A stretch of DNA of 64,000 bases from Halichondria panicea (Eukaryota > Porifera > Demospongiae > Suberitida > Halichondriidae): contig NC_087377.1 of NCBI RefSeq assembly GCF_963675165.1, positions 4,157,899 to 4,221,898 on the forward strand, given 5' to 3'. The notes beneath the pieces were generated by a model. That model did not search any database. It worked only from the letters and a program-made list of their open reading frames with translations, and was not told where the DNA came from. Below are positions 38,300-50,267 of the stretch, piece after piece. Numbering within the stretch: the stretch's first letter is position 1; each line of letters starts with the position of its first letter. The translations under genes were made by a program, and so were the position numbers.

Positions 38300-38880
38300 G
38301 GACGTTGAAATCTGCAGCTGCAAAAGAAGCGCGGGCTATTTATATAGGTCGGAGTACAATATGTGTCACAGGGCGTGGCAATTATTTTACATTAATACGT
38401 CACAAAAAGCAGGAAAATCAGCCAAAATCGCCGTTTTTGACAAGAAGGGCCGCCTCTAGCCAAGACAAAACTCTTCCAGCTCCTGGTGCATATGAAAAGT
38501 ATACTATTGTAGTACATGCTCCCCAAAAATCAGACATTAACTAGCACAAACTCGAAAAATCAATGCCTAATTAGAACCTCCCAGTAGCCTGCACTTCCGC
38601 TGGAGCTCAAAAGATGTGCAAGGTAATGAAGTACTTACATAACAAATTTCAGATCTTAACTCAAACATTATAAGAGTTTCATGCCTCCAATGTACACATA
38701 TTCTAGCAGCGAGTGATGATGCCATATGAGTGATGATGTCATATGAGGTAACAGGTAGTGGGGTGAGGCTAAATACAGGATCTAGTGTTAGAATATCCAT
38801 AGATAATACTATTATCTATGGAATATCAGATATGCAGAATATCGAATTATTTTGAGACGACGACGAAGAAATCATCAGAC
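38300..38880. other. No gene; small hairpin
   Basis: 38,791-38,826 is a near-perfect palindrome ('atatccatagataat', loop 'act', 'attatctatggaatat'). The rest, including 38,330-38,540 which may be the 5' end of the decayed transposon, shows no supported gene. Confidence 0.5.
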
Positions 38881-40660
38881 AGCTAGCTATGGGGTAAGTG
38901 TAACTTTTCTTGCCCTAGAGTCCTCAACACAAAATACACAAAATACACAAAAAAATAGTCAAAAACATTTGGACCAGTTGAAGGAAGGTCTGTACATCCT
39001 GCAGGGACTACGTTGGCAGCTAGCTACGGTTATAATAGACACTTCATATTTTTTATGTGACTGTTAGATCGAGACTGTCAGACTGCCGGTGTTCTAACAG
39101 AACTATATCTACTACATTGTGTAGTAATTCACACGCACTGTTATGGACTCTATATTGAAGAGCTAGGGGAATTGAATGTGACTGTGGAAAGTGCACATGT
39201 AGATACTGTCAGGTAAGGGACAGCTTAGTGATGTAGCGTATAAAGGTGATGACTATGATAATTATAGTGTTGATGAGATACGTTGAAGCTTAATCTTATG
39301 GCCGCATTCCTTAATTGAATGTACTTTTTTTACATAGTTAAATACAGCAGTATGAATTATTTATTGTTGTTTCAGGGTTCTGGAGATTCATCGCCTTAGA
39401 CAGGAGAACAAAGAGCTTCAAGAACTATTTGACAGTCGGGACACAACTGTATTTATACTGAGGAACCATTGAGGTTATGTTACCGGCATGCATGGCAATG
39501 TTATAAGGCAACCTCCTCTTGAATTCAATTGATCCTCAGACGACGAAGAAATCATCAGACAGCTAGCTAGCTATGGAGTAAGTGTAACTTTTCTTGCCCT
39601 AGATAAAGTCTTCGGTCATGGACAATTTCATGGGTATGCGAACAAAAGCAGTTCTCAACACACAAAAACATTTGGACCAGTTGAAGGAAGGTCGGGACAC
39701 AACTGTATATATACTGAGGAACCATACCGGCATGCATGGCATTGTTATAAGGCAACCTCCTCTTGAATTCAATTGATCCTCAGACGACGAAGAAATCATC
39801 AGACAGCTAGCTATGGCAGTGTCAGTCATACAGACCATCACTGTCAATTTAATAAACATGTCGAGTGTGAGAATATCACCTACCGCAGAAGTGGCGAGTG
39901 AGCACATGTAAAACAGGTACTCTTGTTTTCCTTTTGAGCTTTGGTGCTGGGCCATCTAAAATTCTTGTGTTATAAAATAAATTTTTCCTTTCAAAATTGG
40001 GGTAAGTGTAACTTTTCTTGCCCTAGAGTCCTCAACACAAAATACACAAAATACACAAAAAAATAATCAAAAACATTTGGACCAGTTGAAGGAAGGTCTG
40101 TACATCCTGCAGGGACTACGTTGGCAGCTAGCTACGGTTATAATAGACACTTCATATTTTTTATGTGACTGTTAGATCGAGACTGTCAGACTGCCGGTGT
40201 TCTAACAGAACTATATCTACTACATTGTGTAGTAATTCACACGCAGCAGCACGGCTACTGTTATGGACTCTATATTGAAGAGCTAGGGGAATTGAATGTG
40301 ACTGTGGAAAGTGCACATGTAGATACTGTCAGGTAAGGGACAGCTTAGTGATGTAGCGTATAAAATTCATTGTGATGACTATGATAATTATAGTGTTGAT
40401 GAGATACGTTGAAGCTTAATCTTATGGTTAATTGAATGTACTTTTTTTACATAGTTAAATACAGCAGTATGAATTATTTATTGTTGTTTCAGGCGGTTCT
40501 GGAGATTCATCGCCTTAGACGGAGAACAAAGAGCTTCAAGAACTATTGGACAGTCGGGACACAACTGTATTTATACTGAGGAACCATTGAGGTTGTGTTA
40601 CCGGCATGCATGGCATTGTTATAAGGCAACCTCCTCTTGAATTCAATTGATCCTCCGCCA
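38880..40660. repeat. Large direct repeats of about 620 bp, with a partial third copy between
   Basis: 38,890-39,540 recurs at 39,998-40,660, in the same orientation, 1,108 bases apart. Landmarks are 'gtaagtgtaacttttcttgc', 'ctgcagggactacgttggca' and 'gaggaaccattgaggtt'. A shortened copy lies at 39,535-39,830. Differences are small indels, for example 'agcagcacggctactg' only in copy 2. Inside, a coding-like word (VLEIHRLRQENKELQELFDS, about 39,376-39,435) suggests a leucine-zipper exon preceded by TTTCAG. Copy 2 has a small insertion and a deletion in that stretch. Confidence 0.85.
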
Positions 40661-40800
40661 GCTCCTTCTCGATCTCCTCCAGCGGCAGAAGTTCGAACGC
40701 CTCCTGTGCAAGGTAAGCACTTCCTGTCTCCATCTCACGCTGAATCCTTCCTAGTGCTAGTTGAGACGGATTCGGGATCCGAAAGTTAATACCAGTATAC
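40653..40800 (+). pseudogene. Fragment related to the Cys/Arg-rich acidic gene
   Basis: The plus strand encodes PPPAPSRSPPAAEVRTPPVQ and then GTAAGC (donor). The following about 45 bases resemble the intron of the 54,075 gene ('acttcctgtctccatctcac'), and TGCTAG then joins VETDSGS-like codons. The layout therefore matches exon 1/intron 1/exon 2 of that gene, but it breaks off at about 40,800 in the 'aataccagtata' repeat also found at 3,140. Confidence 0.45.
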
Positions 40801-40994
40801 AAGTGATGAGGAGTACCTGCCTCCACGGTGAGGTCGAGGGGTGTCTGTAAACAGAGGCTCTGGTCTGTAAATAGTCATGGACGGGAAGAAGACCAAGAAA
40901 CGTTTGGAAGAAGATTATCTGGTAAGGTATAGTGAAGTAGACCCGAGTTTTAGTGGTGCATGAGACATACACTGTGGAGGGACCATGGTGCACG

Positions 40995-41740
40995 TGGAAA
41001 CAAAAGTGTTTACGTAAGTATTGAAGTTTTATAGTGTCGCCATAATTTCCTCTGCAAAGATGGAAAAAGTGATGTTGTCCTAGACAAAATAACCGAAGAT
41101 GGATGCCTAACAGTTATGTGTTATAAATCAATCAGCACATGCGATTTTCTCAGCGTAAGTTCATTAAAACAAGAATTTAAGAATTTAAAATTAAGGAATT
41201 AAAGCCTGCCTTAAAACGAAAATGGCACTCCTTCTATAGTATTATCAGTTATTGAGGAGCCGCTTGCAACTGTACGAGGAAACGTAAAGTATGCAAACTT
41301 GAACGGCGGATAAAGCGTGCTGTCTATATACTTGATCAAAACATAATACGTGTGGTCTGCCAAAAATATAACTAAAACTTACATCAGCATGATGGTGAAC
41401 GTTTTTGGCTTATTGCATTAGATCGCAGTGCTCATCTTTCTCTCAGCTCAAGACTAGCTAGTTTGTACACGCTATATAAATTCAAGCAAGTGTCATTTCC
41501 CACTCCTCCTGAGGGAGCATCAGTTGAGCTTGTCCGAGCCTAATGTAACGGAGCTCTAAGCAAGACGATCTGTCACTTAAAAACAAAAACGGACGTTACA
41601 TTTGCAATGTATTTTCAGCCCAAACACAGCGACTGGCATAGTCCACCATTTTTCACCCAAAACTTCAAGATGGGCCTTATTAGGTACCTTTTTATATGTA
41701 GTAATATGTAAATAAGGCTGACCCCACTATAAGACGTAAT
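40995..41740. repeat. Copy of the 3,183 repeat plus unassigned sequence
   Basis: 40,995-41,160 is the fourth copy of the 'ggaaacaaaagtgttta' repeat. 41,160-41,400 resembles 3,850-4,080 from unit E. The rest, to 41,740, has no supported feature. Confidence 0.55.
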
Positions 41741-41743
41741 TAT

Positions 41744-42330
41744 TAATATAACATTTTCATTTTGAAAGTAAGATACAATTACGTGGTCAATCCCAACGTA
41801 TTTATGTTGGGGGAGAGCACATTCAATTCCTTGAGCAAAAAAACCCTAATAAAAATAATGATTTGGAAAACGTGTATTCCTGCGTTTTGTGTCTTCAATC
41901 ACTGTTGTGTCCACCCACCTTCGTGAGCTCGGACACGGGGAGCTAGCTCACAACCTCAGAGCAAAGTTCACTCTTATCAGATTGATATGAATGAAAATTA
42001 GCGCGGACTTAAAAGGGTGTTAAAATTATTAACATAACATTGTCATTTTGAAGTACGTGGTCAATCCCAACGTATTTATTTTGTTGCCCATTCAATTTCT
42101 TGAGCATAAAAACCCCTAATAAAATGATTTGGAAAAAACGTGAAAGAGGTTGAAAGTATTCCTGCATTTTGTGTCTTCATCACTGTTGTGTCCACCCACC
42201 TTCACACGGGGAGCTAGCTGAGAACTTCAGAGCAAACATCGACTCTTATCAGATTGAGAATATAATTATATGCTGTTTGAATGAAAATTAGCGCAGACTT
42301 GGAAGGGTGCTCTGTTTATGAGTATAATTA
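41744..42330. repeat. Tandem pair of about 285 bp
   Basis: 41,744-42,028 and 42,030-42,330 are head-to-tail copies sharing 'gtggtcaatcccaacgtatt' and 'cactgttgtgtccaccca'. The second half of the unit is also present in unit E (5,215-5,300 and 55,108-55,200). Confidence 0.75.
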
Positions 42331-42547
42331 TAATATCCTGAGTGAAAATTTAGAGAGAGGGCGTATTAAGGTTATACGTCGTGCGTCCATTTAGTTTGAG
42401 GATCGAGTTATTACTAGACTGTTCGACTAACCACTTGAAATAGCTAGTAAACTTCAAGGACGAAATCTTTGGCTAGTACGGTAAGTTGAAAGTTAATTAT
42501 CAATTGAAATAATTATGATCCTACCTCAAATATAAATTTTTTGACCC

Positions 42548-42607
42548 ATTTTTGGCAAAATACCATGGGCTATATATATACATAGCCCATGGTATTTTGC
42601 CAAAAAT
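42548..42607. repeat. Perfect 26-bp hairpin
   Basis: Arms 42,548-42,573 and 42,582-42,607 are exact inverse copies around the 8-base loop 'atatatac'. The core is 'ttggcaaaataccatggg'. No target duplication is evident. It may be a miniature element or a DNA hairpin-prone site. Confidence 0.85.
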
Positions 42608-42609
42608 TA

Positions 42610-43188
42610 GGAAATCACAGAACACCTTACGGAACTGTCACATTCCCTCAAATTAAAACAGGGTCTATTCACTAAAAACTTTTATTGATTTTATTGATTG
42701 GGTACATTAAACCAAGGAAAAGTGTGTTGACTCATCGAACTGCAATCATTAATCATCAATTCATTTTCTTTACAATTGCAACTAAATTTTCCTTAATGTG
42801 GCCGAAAGTGCTGGGGCCATTATGCTTATGATTATGACTAACAGCTAGTGACACATCCAGTCCTACAGCATCATGACGAGGCAGGGCACATTCCACTACA
42901 GTGTCCCAATATTATTATGCAAAGTATTTATATTGTGGATATTTCAAAGCTCAAATGCTGGAGGCTGGGACCGGGCACTATATACCACAATGCTGCATGT
43001 GAATATAATTATATACAAATCAATTTGTATAACTATATATAATTATAGCCGTTTATAGATACATCACCAGCTTCTTTCCACTTTCTACTTTGCGTATGCG
43101 CATATGTCATTGCTAAGAAGCTACACAGCATATGGCTCCAAGAGTGATATATGTATATATCCAAGAGTCCTGGTATATCCTGTTCAAG
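42610..43188. other. Repeat-derived sequence, no gene
   Basis: Parts (42,840-42,930 and 43,100-43,200) resemble the 5,460-5,640 and 9,160 regions of the duplicated units ('acagctagtgacacatc', 'gctacacagcata'). No other support. Confidence 0.4.
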
Positions 43189-43296
43189 ATGAAGCACTTT
43201 ATAGCAGTGTGTCTGGTCCTCTCCGCTATACTGTCATGCATGCATGGATACACATTTATAGCTGTGCCAGTCCATGTGCTTTGTCTCTACTGTTAA
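43189..43296 (+). CDS. Signal-peptide ORF, 35 residues
   Basis: ATG at 43,189 to TAA at 43,294-43,296. MKHFIAVCLVLSAILSCMHG is a clear signal-peptide pattern (basic start, hydrophobic core, small residues). It is followed by 15 more residues ending in CLYC. The same first residues start the mini-exons at 9,166, about 58,815 and 62,125, where the core is degraded. It could be the intact first exon of a secreted peptide gene whose rest has been lost, or a very small secreted peptide. Confidence 0.4.
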   Translation: MKHFIAVCLVLSAILSCMHGYTFIAVPVHVLCLYC

Positions 43297-43689
43297 TGCA
43301 TTTTCTCTGAACGTTAACTGTCAATGGGGGGGGAGATGCCATTGCTGAGACCACCATAATGAGATTTGGTGAGCAGCTATAGACAAGTACACACAATACA
43401 TGTACTCGCTAGCTGTCCTATACTGTGTGTGCTAATTACTCTAGCCAACAAAGCTGACAAAGGAAGTTGAAAAGGAATGGCCGTACAGATAGTTCTCATT
43501 GTCATGGTCACATAATAATGTCTCTTTTTGCTGCAGATCTGTGGTTCAAGTGGGAGTAAGAACCTCTACTCAGAGATAACCAATCGAACAAGTTGCCAGA
43601 ACATTGGATACACAACTGCATGACGATCGTAAATATAATTATGGTGTCAACTGACAAGTATAGCCACAGGAGTGAAAGTATCTCTGTGC

Positions 43690-44135
43690 AATGTGCATGT
43701 GGCTCTCCCTGTCCGTAGTTCAGTTCCCATGCATGTGTGATGATCCATGCACACAGCTATAGCTACTGTTGACGAATATAATTATATGCTATGTAATAAT
43801 TATAAAATATAATATTTATGGGCAGTCCCATTACAGTGCTCAATGAAACTGGAAAGTCGAGATTTGCTCTCTCAGTATCGTCCTATGCAAATTTTATATG
43901 TGATCGACTATCCATTGCTGAAGGAATGTCCAAGTATAGAGCAAAACAACTCTTCTAGACCAGCAGGAGACATATACAATGGTGCTAAAGTCAGCAAGGG
44001 ATCTCGTGTTCCTATATTACGTCACTACCAACTTTAATGTGGGCAGTGATGAGAGGCAAGAGACGATACAATTGCTCAAATAATGAGACGAACATTGTGC
44101 TTATTGTTATTGACCATGCACCCGCACCTCCCCCA
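43690..44135. repeat. Third, diverged copy of duplicated unit A1 start
   Basis: It matches 178-830 and 48,322-48,820 through landmarks 'aatgtgcatgtggctctccc', 'catgcatgtgtgatgatcca' and 'ctaaagtcagcaag'. Several indels set it apart, including absence of the 'attata' insert in 'gacata(attata)caatgg'. Confidence 0.8.
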
Positions 44136-44334
44136 CGCCTTGGTTACCAGGCCTTCCTCTAGTGAGAGGGACTGGTGGTCCATTTTCCTCACTCTCTTCA
44201 GTCACAGCAGCTGCATATAGCGAGAGTATAGCTGTATTGAACCACACTGTACATATCAACTTTGTGTTGCTCTATAGTTCCTTCACCACACCCAGCTTGC
44301 CACACGGACTTGCTGCACATAGTAACTTTTCCTC

Positions 44335-45300
44335 GTGCATACTCCATCCACAGCCACGGTTGATCAGGTAGAGGGCAACATCCACACGGCCTTCTTCTTC
44401 ATTATCGCACTCATGATAATGAGCTTTATTGCAGGTGCAACTCCTGACGAAAGTGTGTCGGCAGCCTCACGTTGGGTGAATAGAGTTGCACAGAACGCTC
44501 TCGGTATGATAGGTGCCTGGCTAAGAATGAGCATGGTACACAAATCACACCAGGCTTGTATCTTGCTGGGTTAAACTGTCATCAGGTAAGTGTCTTGTGA
44601 ACTTCAGGGGTCGCTTCCAATATATGTAAGGTCTTAGGGATTATTGTACTCCTTATTTTATCGCATGTTCTTTTCCTTTGGCAGGTTGGCCAATTAATAA
44701 GCTACCTCAACAGGTATACCACGTGGAAGCTAAAATACCAGGCAGCCAACATTTCCTTAGGATTACTTGTTGCCGTCACGGGAAGTGAAATTTGCAGTGG
44801 GACCTTTTATTAACTATTAACACTCGGCCTTGAAGGTGACACTGGGTGCTGTAGAATGTCAATACAATGTAAAAATTAATGTTTAATAGAAAATTTTTTT
44901 TAATTCATCCGTCCGTCAAATGTTAACTAGGGGGGGTGCACATGAATGGTGCAATCCTCTCAGTCCATCTGATTGGTTCATTAGGTGTTGATCCTTTATG
45001 GCGTGGGGGCGTGTCAATACCATAAGTACATTGTACCATACTTACCGTATATGCTCGATCAGAGGCCGCACTCAAATAGTAGCCTCCCTTGCTAGCAAAA
45101 CGAAACATTTAATAGCTGATCCTTTCCTTGTAAAACTCCGGAATGAAGGTGCGATAAAATTCAGATCATTATAGTAAAATCCCATGCATTAGTGTATAGA
45201 AAATCTCATGACCTATGTTCTAAACTTATCTTTTTTTTGTAGGTACGCTTGATGATGTGGAGGCATTTTACCAGCAGCTGACCAACTATAATGATCTCTG
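44335..45300 (+). CDS. Candidate multi-exon gene fragment
   Basis: Open pieces with fair splice signals. 44,335-44,574 encodes a segment with one hydrophobic stretch (AFFFIIALMIMSFIAGA). 44,686 onward follows TTTGGCAG and is open to about 44,815 in one phase (SYLNRYTTWKLKYQAANIS). 45,242-45,300 follows a T-rich acceptor TTTGTAG and encodes TLDDVEAFYQQLTNYNDL then stop. Phases between the three pieces were not established. No family recognised. It might be one host gene with a membrane span, but the model is weak. Confidence 0.25.
45045..45110. repeat. Copy of the 'ccgtatatgctcgatcagaggcc' repeat
   Basis: Matches 22,817-22,875 with 'caaatagtag' in common. See the entry at 22,813. Confidence 0.55.
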
Positions 45301-47040
45301 ACTATTTGACTACCCACAGTAACTTATAGATGTTTAGATTTTATTCAAGAGAATGTATTGTTTTAGAATTATTATATTGTTTTAATTCAAGAGAATATGT
45401 TTGCACATTGCACAGTTTGTCAAGTGTACGTATCCCTCTACGTTCACCTTACTTCAAGAAATGTCATACACAGCTTTGTCCAGTGGTAACTGTAACTCAT
45501 CCTCATCTTCTTCATCAAAACCCTCCTCATCGCTCCACATATAGTCCCGTTTGTCCACTTTCCATTCATTGACAGGCATTTCTAAAACACCCCAGAGTAC
45601 TCAATCTGTCTAATTTCAAAAGCCTGGAAATGTCCGTGAAACCACTGGGACAGTATAGCAATGGTTGATTAGCGTAACCAAGTACAACGTGTTATAAGCA
45701 CATGGCTCAGGCAAATATCACATGCATTTGGAAGCACATGGTTTATAATTAGGTGGAGTACGAAACAAAACAGCTGAGGTGCAAGTACTTCCAGTGAACG
45801 TGCTAACATTTAAAATAGAACACAGACAACTTTTTTAATTTAGTGTACAATTTTGTACCCTGAAACAATATAATAATTATTATGTAACGCAAGGCATGAG
45901 CAATAAGTACAACCGGACCAACAGACTACAACTTCAATTAAAAATTCTCTACTATAGTTCAAACAATTTGATTTGTCATAGCTCCTGCCATCCCTGCCAT
46001 ATGTTAAACTACAATTTGTTCAACCACCGGCCAATTACGTATACCCAGCCCTAGTTGGCGAAAATAAAGTTATTTACACACGTGTAAATTTTTCGGCAAC
46101 TACAAAAATAGTAGTTGTGTATGACAGTTCAAGGGACGCACAATGTAGCAGTGAAAGTGCTCATCGAAATCGGTGGTTATAAAGGTCAGCAAGGGATCTC
46201 GGAAGGTCAGCAAGGAACCTGGAAGTATAAGTGGGAACTTTCACTCTGACACAGCTCCGCCCTACTATCCACCTCCATATTGTTACGAGGAATACATAAT
46301 ATGGTGTCCAAATAGAACGATGTGTGAAGAGGCGATATAAGAATTTCTGATTCCTAAGAGTAGAAAAGAAAGAATAATCCACTTTGCTGAGGTAAGGGGT
46401 AAAAGAGTTGGCATCAATGCTCCTTTCCTTATTGTGTGCCAGGGATCACAATGCACATCACTGTGGAACAAGAGCAGTTGCAATGCTTTAGGAGTGCATT
46501 AACTTTTTGGCGTCATAATTATTTTATATAATTTATGACATAAGTTACCCAAAATAATTTAAAAGCCTATTCAACATCATAATTATTTTGAGTATTCAAG
46601 ATAACCAAAAGGAACCAACCAATATAGTAGAATTGATTACCTTCCTCTGAGTAATGGACCGTACTTTCTGAACAAATTTAGCTTTTAACGTATAGTTAGT
46701 TTAATCTTTAATGTTTTTGTACTATTTGCTCATATTAATTGTTATTTGATTAATGCATGCATGGAACAAAGCAGCATACTTACACCTTTATGCGTCTATA
46801 TTTACACCATAGAGGGGGAAAGTATCCACTTGTTGTTTACACACCTGGGGTAGAGCGTATGCAGTACCCATAAATGGGTGTAATATTACACCCCACTTCT
46901 AACAGTGAAGTAATATGTAAGTACTGTAAATAAGACTATAAGAGCAAATAGTATGGGAGCTGTTAGCTTCTTGCGTTATAAAATGATTATTAACATAACA
47001 TTTTCATTTTGAAAGATACAATATCGTAGTCATTTTGAAA
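45301..47040. other. No supported gene
   Basis: AT-rich sequence. Short open frames only. 46,185-46,215 has 'ggtcagcaaggga' twice in near-tandem. 46,860-46,910 has 'cccataaatgggtgtaata' (small palindrome). Nothing else supported. Confidence 0.4.
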
Positions 47041-47077
47041 GATACATTTAAGGGGTAGTGGTGGTGGTTTTGGTAGC

Positions 47078-47955
47078 GTGTTGTTCTTGTTTTATTTAAC
47101 CCTCACAGCTTTGCACCTAGGGTCCATGCCAGCTTCCCGGGTGCTGGGAGCTATGGGTGTCAGTACTATGGCCAGCCTTGCAGACACCAGCTGCTCGGCA
47201 TCGGCGATGGCCAGCCCTCTTATGTCGCTCGTGGCATCGGCAGTGGTGTCCAGCAAGGCCCCGGACACCATTGTGGTGCTGCCGGGGATCCCACCTCTCA
47301 GGCGGTCGGTGGTGGAGACCATTCAATCGGGGGCTTTTCTGGACTTTGCGGAGCTGCCTCCGGCGAAGGGGTTGTCGAAGCCGAAGCCGGTGTCACGCCT
47401 AATCCCGGACTTCACCACCTGGGTGCAATGCTTTGCTATGTATGCAGCAGTCCTTATTGCCAAGGCACCTGAGCGATCCCCTTCTCTCCTCAGTTACATG
47501 GCTACTATGGCTCAATTCAGTAAGCGGTATACAGGTTCCCTTCGTGGCTTTTATACGACCAAAAGTTCCGGGGCGAGGCAGCCGAATCCGGCAGGACTGA
47601 CTTGGATGGGGGCTTCCACTCGTATTGTTTTATTGGGGACGGTCCCCCGTGGTGTGGTCCGTGTCGGTCCCTTGATCACTCTGCGGCCTCGTGCCCCGAG
47701 CGGGCTCAGGACTCTCCACCCCCCTCAGTGGGTTCGAAGCGTCCCTTCTCGTCCTCCTTCTCGACCTCCAACAAGCAGTCTCTAAGAGGAGGCCTCCTCC
47801 GGCGTCAATCTTGGAGCCCTGTCGACGATGGAACCGACCGGGAGAGCCGGACTGCCCGTTTGGGGATTGCATCTATTTGCATGTGTGTGCAACACGCAAA
47901 GGAGACCACCCAGAGTCAGGGTGCCCGAAGCGGCCCCGCAGACGTCCTGCTTAAG
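47078..47955 (+). pseudogene. Gag-like gene of a retroelement, frameshifted
   Basis: A GC-rich island in AT-rich surroundings. The first frame (47,078 to about 47,600) encodes an Ala/Ser-rich start, then VVLPGIPPLRRSVVETIQSG, FLDFAELPPA and FTTWVQCFAMYAAVLIAKAP. This is a recurrent pattern in the first ORF of coral and sponge retroelements, as I remember it. Downstream in a second frame is CGPCRSLDHSAASC (47,657 on), a CCHC zinc knuckle. In a third frame follow CRRWNRPGEPDCPFGDC and HVCATRKGDHPESGCP. At least two frameshifts separate these parts, so no complete product is made. No pol-like sequence or flanking long repeat follows; 47,960 onward is unrelated. The class (DIRS-like or LTR) cannot be fixed. 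Confidence 0.6.
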
Positions 47956-47959
47956 GTGT

Positions 47960-48321
47960 CGATCAAATCTGAACAATTCCGAACAGTGTGGATATACGTG
48001 CACTCAAAGAGTGATACGTATATCCATTTTTATATACATTGATCCTGAATCTTCATTGATCCAAGTTCTCAACTGATCCTCTCACCTATAGCTGTTAATT
48101 GTTAGTGATGGCTGGGCGAGATGTCCATTGTGTCTATACGACTAACAGCTAGTGACACATCAAGTCCTCCTACAGCATCATGACGTGGCAGACATTAACT
48201 TCATGCAGGTTGCTAACAAGTTGCCAGAACATTGGCTCAGAAGAAATACACAACTGACGATCGTAAATATATGGCGTCAACTGACAAGCACATTTTGTAG
48301 CCACAGGAGAGAAAGTGTCTC
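47960..48321. other. Repeat-derived junction
   Basis: 48,030-48,110 resembles 8,790-8,850 ('gatcctctcacctatagctg') and 48,130-48,200 resembles 42,838-42,900. No gene. It marks the left edge of the second duplicated block. Confidence 0.45.
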
Positions 48322-49368
48322 TGTGCAATGTGCATGTGGCTCTCCCTGCATGTCCGTAGTTCAGTTACCATGCATGTGTGATGATCCATGCACACAGCTA
48401 GCTACTGTTGTACAAATATATAATTATGCTTTGTATATATAAAATATAATATTTATGGGCAGTCCCATTACAGTGCTCAATGAAACTGGAAAGTCGAGAT
48501 GTGCTCTCTCACTCGATCAAATTATATAGGGCCACTGTATCGTCCTATGCAAATTTTATAGAAAGATCAGCAAAATCTACACTTCCGTATGTGATCGACT
48601 ATCCATTGCTGAAGGAATGTCCAAGTAGAGCAAAGCAACTCCTCTAGACCTGCAGGAGACATAATTATACAATGGTGCTAAAGTCAGCAAGAGATCTCGT
48701 GTTCCTATATATCAGCACCCTACATACTTTAATGTGGGCAAGAATAAAAATCAAAACAGCTATTTATAAAAAATAATCGGGTGCTTATTGTTATTGGCCA
48801 CCCGCACCTCCCCCACGTCGTCCCGAGGAAGGCAAAGAAAGAATAGTTAATATCTACCATGGACAAGTGAACTTTTAGAATGATAGATGAACAGTGTATT
48901 TATTGTTATTGTCTTTAAATTTATAACATTTCAAAAGTCTGTGGAGAACCACTGGGACTCCCTTCACAGTCCACAGTGTGGAAGAATTTACGAAGGCAAA
49001 GCAACTTGCAGAGCTCTTGTAAAACTAATCCAGATTACCAAAAACATTGGAATCGAGGTTCGCGAAACATGTTTATACCCTCGAAATAATTATGACCCAC
49101 TATACACGGTATACAGTACATGCATGTGTGACTGCAGCTGTTAGTTGGCATGCATAGCAGGGATATGCCCACACTGGTACGTGGTGGTGGTGGTTGGTAC
49201 TGACCACCTTTAGACAAAAACTCATATGGTAAAAGAGGCAAATTTTGTGTGATGATCATTGATCTGAAATAGCCAGCACTTAGGAAAGTTGTAGTAAGTG
49301 TGTAGTAAGTGTGTGGTGTTGCACGTATATATCATACTTTTGCTATCAATTCTACTCCTTCTTTGCAG

Positions 49369-49524
49369 CCTCCACTCCGTGTAATATGGATGCCCCACCC
49401 TATCCCTATGATATAGCCATCTCAGTGTTGGACTCCATTGCTGTGGTGATCATCATCGTTATTGTAGTGTTAATACTATATCTTCTCTTCGATCACTACT
49501 TTGTGTGCCGCTCCTCCATGGCCG
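49369..49524 (+). CDS. Exon encoding a small one-pass membrane peptide (copy B)
   Basis: Same exon as 1,371-1,531, with CTTTGCAG before and GTAAAA after. The ATG is at 49,386. Differences are Gly to Asp in the 'SVLDSIA' part and a six-base loss removing two codons of the basic end. The single long hydrophobic segment (VVIIIVIVVLILYLLF) is unchanged. Confidence 0.45.
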
Positions 49525-49672
49525 GTAAAATATTCATACTATAATTTATTATTCGTAATACCACTTAAATTTATAACATTTCAAAAGCCTGGAAACGTCT
49601 GTGGAGAACCACTGGGACTCCCTCCACAGTGTGGAAGAATTTACGAAGGCAAAGTAACCCTGAGGCTGCAAC

Positions 49673-49864
49673 TTGCAGAGCTCTTGTAAAACTAATCCAG
49701 ATTACCAAAAACATTGGGATCGAGGTAAAACTGAAGCCTATGGATTGCATATGAGTACTTTATGTTTGATTCTGTGCTTTGTACTGGCTCAGCATTTTTA
49801 CCCTTATCCATTAAGACCTCGAATGGAAGAAACTGTGCGTCGATCCCATCGTTGCAGAGGGTAA
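49673..49864 (+). other. Exon-like open frame (copy B), unrecognised
   Basis: Copy of 1,729-1,920 with the same phase and acceptor-like CTGGCTCAG. Two residue changes (Ala to Thr, Gln to Arg). Function unknown. Confidence 0.2.
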
Positions 49865-50267
49865 TTGTTTTCGGAAGTGACGATGTATTCGCAAGTCAAA
49901 TATTGTATATCATACACTAACAAAATTGTGTTTTGTTGTCACGCTTTTCGACTTTGCTGAGATCTGGAGGGACATTGTTTCGCTTGTTTGTATAAAAGCT
50001 AGCTATTAGTAACAAACCTGCCTAACCCTAAAGGTTTAAAGAAGATTGAAATTCGATTGATATAAACTCCGAGTAAATATGACATCAAGGCAATTACATA
50101 ATTATACAGGAATGTTCTTGATCTCATTGTATACCTAAATAAGCTGAATGCATGTAGGTTCGTCACTTTATGTGTTACGCATCATCCTAAATACTATTTA
50201 GGACCTCTTGCATAATAATTAGTGTTCCCTTGGGAGTCAATTTCGTTGTGATACAATTATTTTTCAG

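Noticed and set aside
47092-47326. Long minus-strand open frames opposite the GC-rich gag-like gene
   Set aside because: They are shadows produced by high GC in the plus-strand gene. They show no family signature, while the plus frames carry WVQCF and a CCHC knuckle.
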